Shown here: positions 46,581-50,093 of the stretch, piece after piece
Layout of the letters: each line of letters opens with the position of its first letter
How positions within the stretch are numbered: the first letter of the stretch is position 1
Assembly: GCA_016932715.1 (NCBI GenBank)
Contig: JAFGCG010000137.1
Location: forward strand, 1-50,093
Direction: 5' to 3'
DNA length: 50,093 nt
Source: Anaerolineales bacterium
Lineage (GTDB): Bacteria; Chloroflexota; Anaerolineae; Anaerolineales; Villigracilaceae
The notes under the pieces: model-generated
Told to the model about the DNA's origin: nothing
What the model saw: the letters and a program-made list of their open reading frames with translations, nothing else
Database searches by the model: none
Position numbers and translations under genes: made by a program

Positions 46581-49500
46581 TTAAGCGCGCTGGATTTCTT
46601 TCGGTTGTGTCAGGGGGATTTGCAAATAGAACGTACTGCCCTTGCCCATTTCACTCTCCACCCAAATTTTCCCGCCATGCCGTTCCGCAATGGATTTGAC
46701 GATCGCCAGCCCCAGACCCGTGCCGCGTTTTGTCAGCGCTTCGCGATTCGTTCCGCGATAGAACTTCTCGAACAAGCGCGGCAGGTCGGCTTCCGGAATG
46801 CCGATGCCGCTATCCTGCACGGCAAAGATCAAGGCCGAGGCAGTAGTCTGAAGGCGGATGGTCACGACCCCGCTTTGCGGCGTGTATTTCAGTGCATTTT
46901 CCACAAGATTATAAATAGCCTGTTGCAGCAGCGCCTGGTCTGCTTCGACGGCAGCCGGCAGGTCTTTGGGGATCTCCATCCCGAGCGAAATCTCTTTCTG
47001 TTTTGCCTGCATTTGCAGGGAACTTATGACGCTCTCGAGAATATCGAGCGGGGAAATACTTTCCACCTGCAAACCCACACCAAAGTCGATGCGGCCGAGA
47101 TCGAGCAGGTTGCTCACCAGCTTTGCCATGTTATCCACGCCCTGGACGATCATCTTGATGTAACTCTTTTGTTGTTCGTTCAATTCCCCAGCCATTTCAA
47201 GCATCGTGGCATACCCGCGCATCAGCGTCAGAGGCGAACGCAGGTCGTGACTGACCGTCGAGACAAAATCGGACTTCAATGTATCGATCTCTTTGAGCTG
47301 GGTCACATCGCGCAAAATGCAGACACGGCCCACCGTTTTGCCATCCGCCGTCATGGGCGATGCCATCGCCAGATAGGTTTTTCCATCGTCCAGAGTGATC
47401 TCGGCCGAACGCCGCTCGGAGGAGGATGCCTGCAGGACTTCCCTCAAGCCCCTGACCTGGATCGTTTTCTCGAAATCCGGCCGTTCCCCGCGCCGGATCG
47501 TGACATTGAAGAGGTGACCGGCAGCCGGGTTCGCCAAAATGAGGCGGTTCGAGGCATCGGTCACCAGGACCGGGTCGGGTGTGGAGTTAAGAATCGCCTC
47601 CAGCTGACGGCGACTCAATTCGACCGTCAGGAACAGGCGGATGTTCACGACCGCCAGCGAAGCCTGGCTTGCCAGCGTGCTGATAAAGCGCAGGTCCGCT
47701 TCGGTAAAGGCGCGCTGCTGATTGTATGCCGCCCATAAAACCCCGTAATAACGGTTCTCATGCCGCAATGCCAGCGCGATCAACGATTCGGGGTGAGGCA
47801 GGCTCGGGTCCAGGACCAGGCCGCGGGTCCGCGAAAGAGTCGCCATCACAATGCGGTCCTGCTGTTCGGCGAGGCCGAGGACCTGCTGGTCCAGATGCAT
47901 GTAAAGATCCTTTTCGGGCCCATCTGCAAAACGGACAGGCGTCTCCACGGTTGTTGGCAGCATCTCACGCACGAGGACAATCCGCGCCGCGCTGGCTCCA
48001 TTGGCAACGACCGCCTCCAGCACGGGATGCAGCGCGTCCACAAGCGTGAGACTGGAGGCAACGCCCTGGCTGGCAACCAGCAGACGATTGAGATCCTGCA
48101 GGCGCGCCTGCAAACTGACGCGCATCTGCTCGAAGGCGCGGCGCAGCTCACTGACTTCATCCTCCCCATCCACGCGCAGGGAGCGGTCCAGCTGGCCCAT
48201 GGAAAGATATTTTGTCTCTCCGGCGAGGCTTTGCAGCGACCCCGTGACGGTGCGCAGATTCATTCGCAGGAAAATCAGCGCAACCAGCCCCAGCAGGATG
48301 ATCATCAACGAGATGGGCAAGGCAATGTCTATGGCGAGCTGCTGCGCTTCCTGGGCGGGGATCGTCAACCGGATTGCCCAGGGATGCCCGGGCACCGGCT
48401 GATAATAGACCAATTCGCGTGTCCCGTCGGAAGCAGTTTCATCGGAGAATGCCGGCTGGTCATGACGCTGGTCCCCATACGTTGTCCAGTTTTGTTCAGA
48501 CCGCGAGTGATAAACGATCCTATCCTCGGCGATCAGCATCCCGGCGCCGTTCACCTCTGTGAGACTGTTGAGGTTATTGATGACAGAACGCGTGTAGGGA
48601 TTGACACTGAGGTACGTGCGTCCGATCAGGGCCCGCTGCGTTCCTGGGACGGCTGCCAGAAAAGACACGCCTGCTGCTTCGCCGGCTGTCACCGGCGGAA
48701 TGGCATAGATCTGATTTGGCACACCCTGAGCCAGAGCCAATCCCTCTTCCTCCTGTCGCGTCACTTGAAAAGTGGACCCAGCCGGGTAGCCTGCCAGGAT
48801 GGTTCCGGTCTGTGCATCAAAGAGGACCAGCTGGTTGAAATAGGGCACGGATTGGCTGTGCTCGGCGAGGAGCGGAGCGACATCGACGCTGGCATCCTGC
48901 AGGCGCGGGTCACTCGCGATCTGCAGAACCAGGGTCTGACCCGTCTCGAGAAAGAAGGGCACATTCTGCGCTGCCAGCTCCGCCGAGCTTTGGAGCCGGT
49001 CCCGCAAAAGATTACGCGCCGCTGCGCCAGCCACAAGCCAATCACCAATCAGAAGTGTGAGCAGCAATACCGAAATGATGCTGCCAGCACCAAAAATGAA
49101 ACGTGTCTCGATGCTTTTTTCCGAAGGCGAGGGCTGCAGTCTCCCCAATCCGCCCCAGTAATTTGGAAAAGCCAGCGCGATCACCTGGGCGGCGATCCCT
49201 GCCACGAGCATCTCGCCCGCGAAGGTCAAACTCGCCACGCCCAGGTTGCTCAGCGCGTAGTCCAGGCGCCCGGTCATGGACACAGACGCGGGCAGCGTAA
49301 AGAGCGTACCCAACACAAAGAGCGCGGCATGCGCCAGGGTCAGGCTCAAAGCAGTGAATAGAGGCTGTCTCCACAAACGGTAAGCGAACGTGCGATAACG
49401 CTGCCGGTTTGCAACGGCAAACAGGACCCCCATTAATCCGAGATCGAGCATGGTAAAAAGACTGTGCGTATCCCAGATGCCGCGCAGCAGCCCGCTGAAT

Positions 49501-49850
49501 ATTGCCAGACCCGCCGCGGCAAAGGGTCCCAGCAAGCCGCCTGCCAAAATCCACGGGACGGCTGAGAAGGGCATCATCGTCGAACCGGCTGGCTCTTCAG
49601 GCATGCCGGGTACCGGCAGCGTGGAAGCCGTCGAGAATTTCAAGCCCAGGAATAACGAGGCAACGGGGACGGCAAGAGCCAGCACGATCAACGTCCGGGT
49701 TGCGCGTGGGCTCCATTCGATGTGATATTTCCGCCAATGAAAAAGAGCAACCCCAAGCAAGCCTGCCAGCCCCAGCCATACCAGCGCTCCTGCAGGCGGA
49801 ATGGGGTTTAAGTATCGAAGTTTTTCCAGCAGCGATGGCAGGAATTGCAT
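46581..49850 (-). CDS. Large membrane sensor histidine kinase (5TM, Cache-like, HAMP, GAF, PAS)
   Basis: 1089-residue kinase. Five to seven membrane segments lie in the first 260 residues (GLLGPFAAAGLAIFSGLLRGIW, 5TM-like), then a further segment, an extracytoplasmic Cache-type sensor (about 290-510) and another membrane segment (ALPISLMIILLGLVALIFL), a HAMP domain, a GAF domain, a PAS domain (NSTPDPVLVTDASNRLILANPA), the box FVSTVSHDLRSPLTL with His868, and an HATPase_c domain (YNLVENALKYTPQ, GTGLGLAI). The signal may be an outside small molecule. No response regulator adjoins it. TATAAT stands 8 nt before the ATG. Confidence 0.9.
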   Translation of the reverse strand: MQFLPSLLEKLRYLNPIPPAGALVWLGLAGLLGVALFHWRKYHIEWSPRATRTLIVLALAVPVASLFLGLKFSTASTLPVPGMPEEPAGSTMMPFSAVPWILAGGLLGPFAAAGLAIFSGLLRGIWDTHSLFTMLDLGLMGVLFAVANRQRYRTFAYRLWRQPLFTALSLTLAHAALFVLGTLFTLPASVSMTGRLDYALSNLGVASLTFAGEMLVAGIAAQVIALAFPNYWGGLGRLQPSPSEKSIETRFIFGAGSIISVLLLTLLIGDWLVAGAAARNLLRDRLQSSAELAAQNVPFFLETGQTLVLQIASDPRLQDASVDVAPLLAEHSQSVPYFNQLVLFDAQTGTILAGYPAGSTFQVTRQEEEGLALAQGVPNQIYAIPPVTAGEAAGVSFLAAVPGTQRALIGRTYLSVNPYTRSVINNLNSLTEVNGAGMLIAEDRIVYHSRSEQNWTTYGDQRHDQPAFSDETASDGTRELVYYQPVPGHPWAIRLTIPAQEAQQLAIDIALPISLMIILLGLVALIFLRMNLRTVTGSLQSLAGETKYLSMGQLDRSLRVDGEDEVSELRRAFEQMRVSLQARLQDLNRLLVASQGVASSLTLVDALHPVLEAVVANGASAARIVLVREMLPTTVETPVRFADGPEKDLYMHLDQQVLGLAEQQDRIVMATLSRTRGLVLDPSLPHPESLIALALRHENRYYGVLWAAYNQQRAFTEADLRFISTLASQASLAVVNIRLFLTVELSRRQLEAILNSTPDPVLVTDASNRLILANPAAGHLFNVTIRRGERPDFEKTIQVRGLREVLQASSSERRSAEITLDDGKTYLAMASPMTADGKTVGRVCILRDVTQLKEIDTLKSDFVSTVSHDLRSPLTLMRGYATMLEMAGELNEQQKSYIKMIVQGVDNMAKLVSNLLDLGRIDFGVGLQVESISPLDILESVISSLQMQAKQKEISLGMEIPKDLPAAVEADQALLQQAIYNLVENALKYTPQSGVVTIRLQTTASALIFAVQDSGIGIPEADLPRLFEKFYRGTNREALTKRGTGLGLAIVKSIAERHGGKIWVESEMGKGSTFYLQIPLTQPKEIQRA

Positions 49851-49858
49851 ATGGAGTC

Positions 49859-49864
49859 ATTATA
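49859..49864 (-). promoter_or_regulatory. -10 box close to the start of the large kinase gene
   Basis: TATAAT on the minus strand ends 8 nt before ATG 49850, so the transcript would have a leader of only a few bases. Related to the TANAAT-N6-ATG pattern but with slightly longer spacing. Confidence 0.4.
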
Positions 49865-49936
49865 GCGCCAAACCCCCGCGCCTGCACCCTACATCTGTAG
49901 AGAATCGCCGAGAAATGCTCACCAACTGCGCAAGCG

Positions 49937-49987
49937 CACAGAGAAAAGCTATGAAAAATCTCTGTGGGCTCCGTGCTCTCTGTGGTG
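49937..49987. repeat. Inverted CACAGAG/CTCTGTG repeat
   Basis: CACAGAGAAAAG (49937-49948) and, opposite, TCTCTGTGGGCTCCGTGCTCTCTGTGG (49959-49985). The window then ends with another CCACGGATTCCACAGATT (50069-50086), perhaps the start of the next element. Nothing else is recognised in 49851-50093. Confidence 0.55.
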
Positions 49988-50093
49988 AAATTCTTTGGAA
50001 AAGGGTTAAGAGAGTGTTTTGAAATTCCGCTTTGACCTGGTTGATGTGCTCATTTGGACAGGATTCAGCCACGGATTCCACAGATTTTCGCAG

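Overview
The window is a dense bacterial chromosome segment, most likely from a Chloroflexota bacterium of the Anaerolineae type. That placement is an inference from gene content: two mevalonate kinases beside a decaprenyl-phosphate phosphoribosyltransferase-like UbiA protein, V4R-domain proteins, KimA-like permeases, an alpha-2-macroglobulin lipoprotein, intergenic palindromic repeats, and several genes whose -10 box lies 6 nt before the ATG, as for leaderless mRNA. No rRNA, tRNA, CRISPR array, integrase or transposase gene was recognised.

Layout. 1-2.4 kb (plus): a CorA-family channel behind a structured leader, then an acyltransferase-3 membrane protein. 2.4-5.8 kb (minus): CPBP protease, two tandem mevalonate kinases and a UbiA prenyltransferase. 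5.8-9.4 kb: TlyA rRNA methyltransferase, a divergent CDF metal exporter, guanylate kinase and rhomboid protease. 9.4-17 kb (minus): a lipoprotein, a HEPN-MNT pair lying between two copies of a 26-bp direct repeat, and a 1934-residue alpha-2-macroglobulin without the thioester motif. 17-19 kb: two DsbA-like membrane-anchored thioredoxins. 19-23.4 kb (minus): a tightly packed operon of twin-HTH regulator, TPR protein, GNAT, two V4R proteins and a lysophospholipase-like hydrolase. 23.4-31 kb (minus): amidohydrolase, two histidine kinases, OmpR-type regulator, CpaE/TadZ-like ATPase, a small protein and a CpaF/TadA ATPase. 31-37.4 kb (minus): parB, parA, a PfkB kinase and the classical rpmH-rnpA-yidD-yidC-jag block with a beta-propeller lipoprotein set between yidD and yidC. 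37.8-46.5 kb: a potassium island (two TrkA-type proteins, two KimA-like permeases, a short KdpD and KdpE, and a membrane-anchored Usp-like protein). 46.6-49.9 kb (minus): a 1089-residue multi-domain sensor kinase.

The rpmH-to-parAB order is typical of the neighbourhood of oriC, but neither dnaA nor a DnaA-box cluster lies in the window. The strongest unusual signals are: (i) the HEPN-MNT pair set into the 3' end of the alpha-2-macroglobulin gene with duplication of that end; (ii) palindromic repeats translated in frame inside tlyA and an amidohydrolase gene, one matching a repeat in a spacer of this same window; (iii) the TANAAT-N6-ATG start architecture at five genes; and (iv) the two-component/CpaE/CpaF operon with an MshEN-like domain on one kinase.
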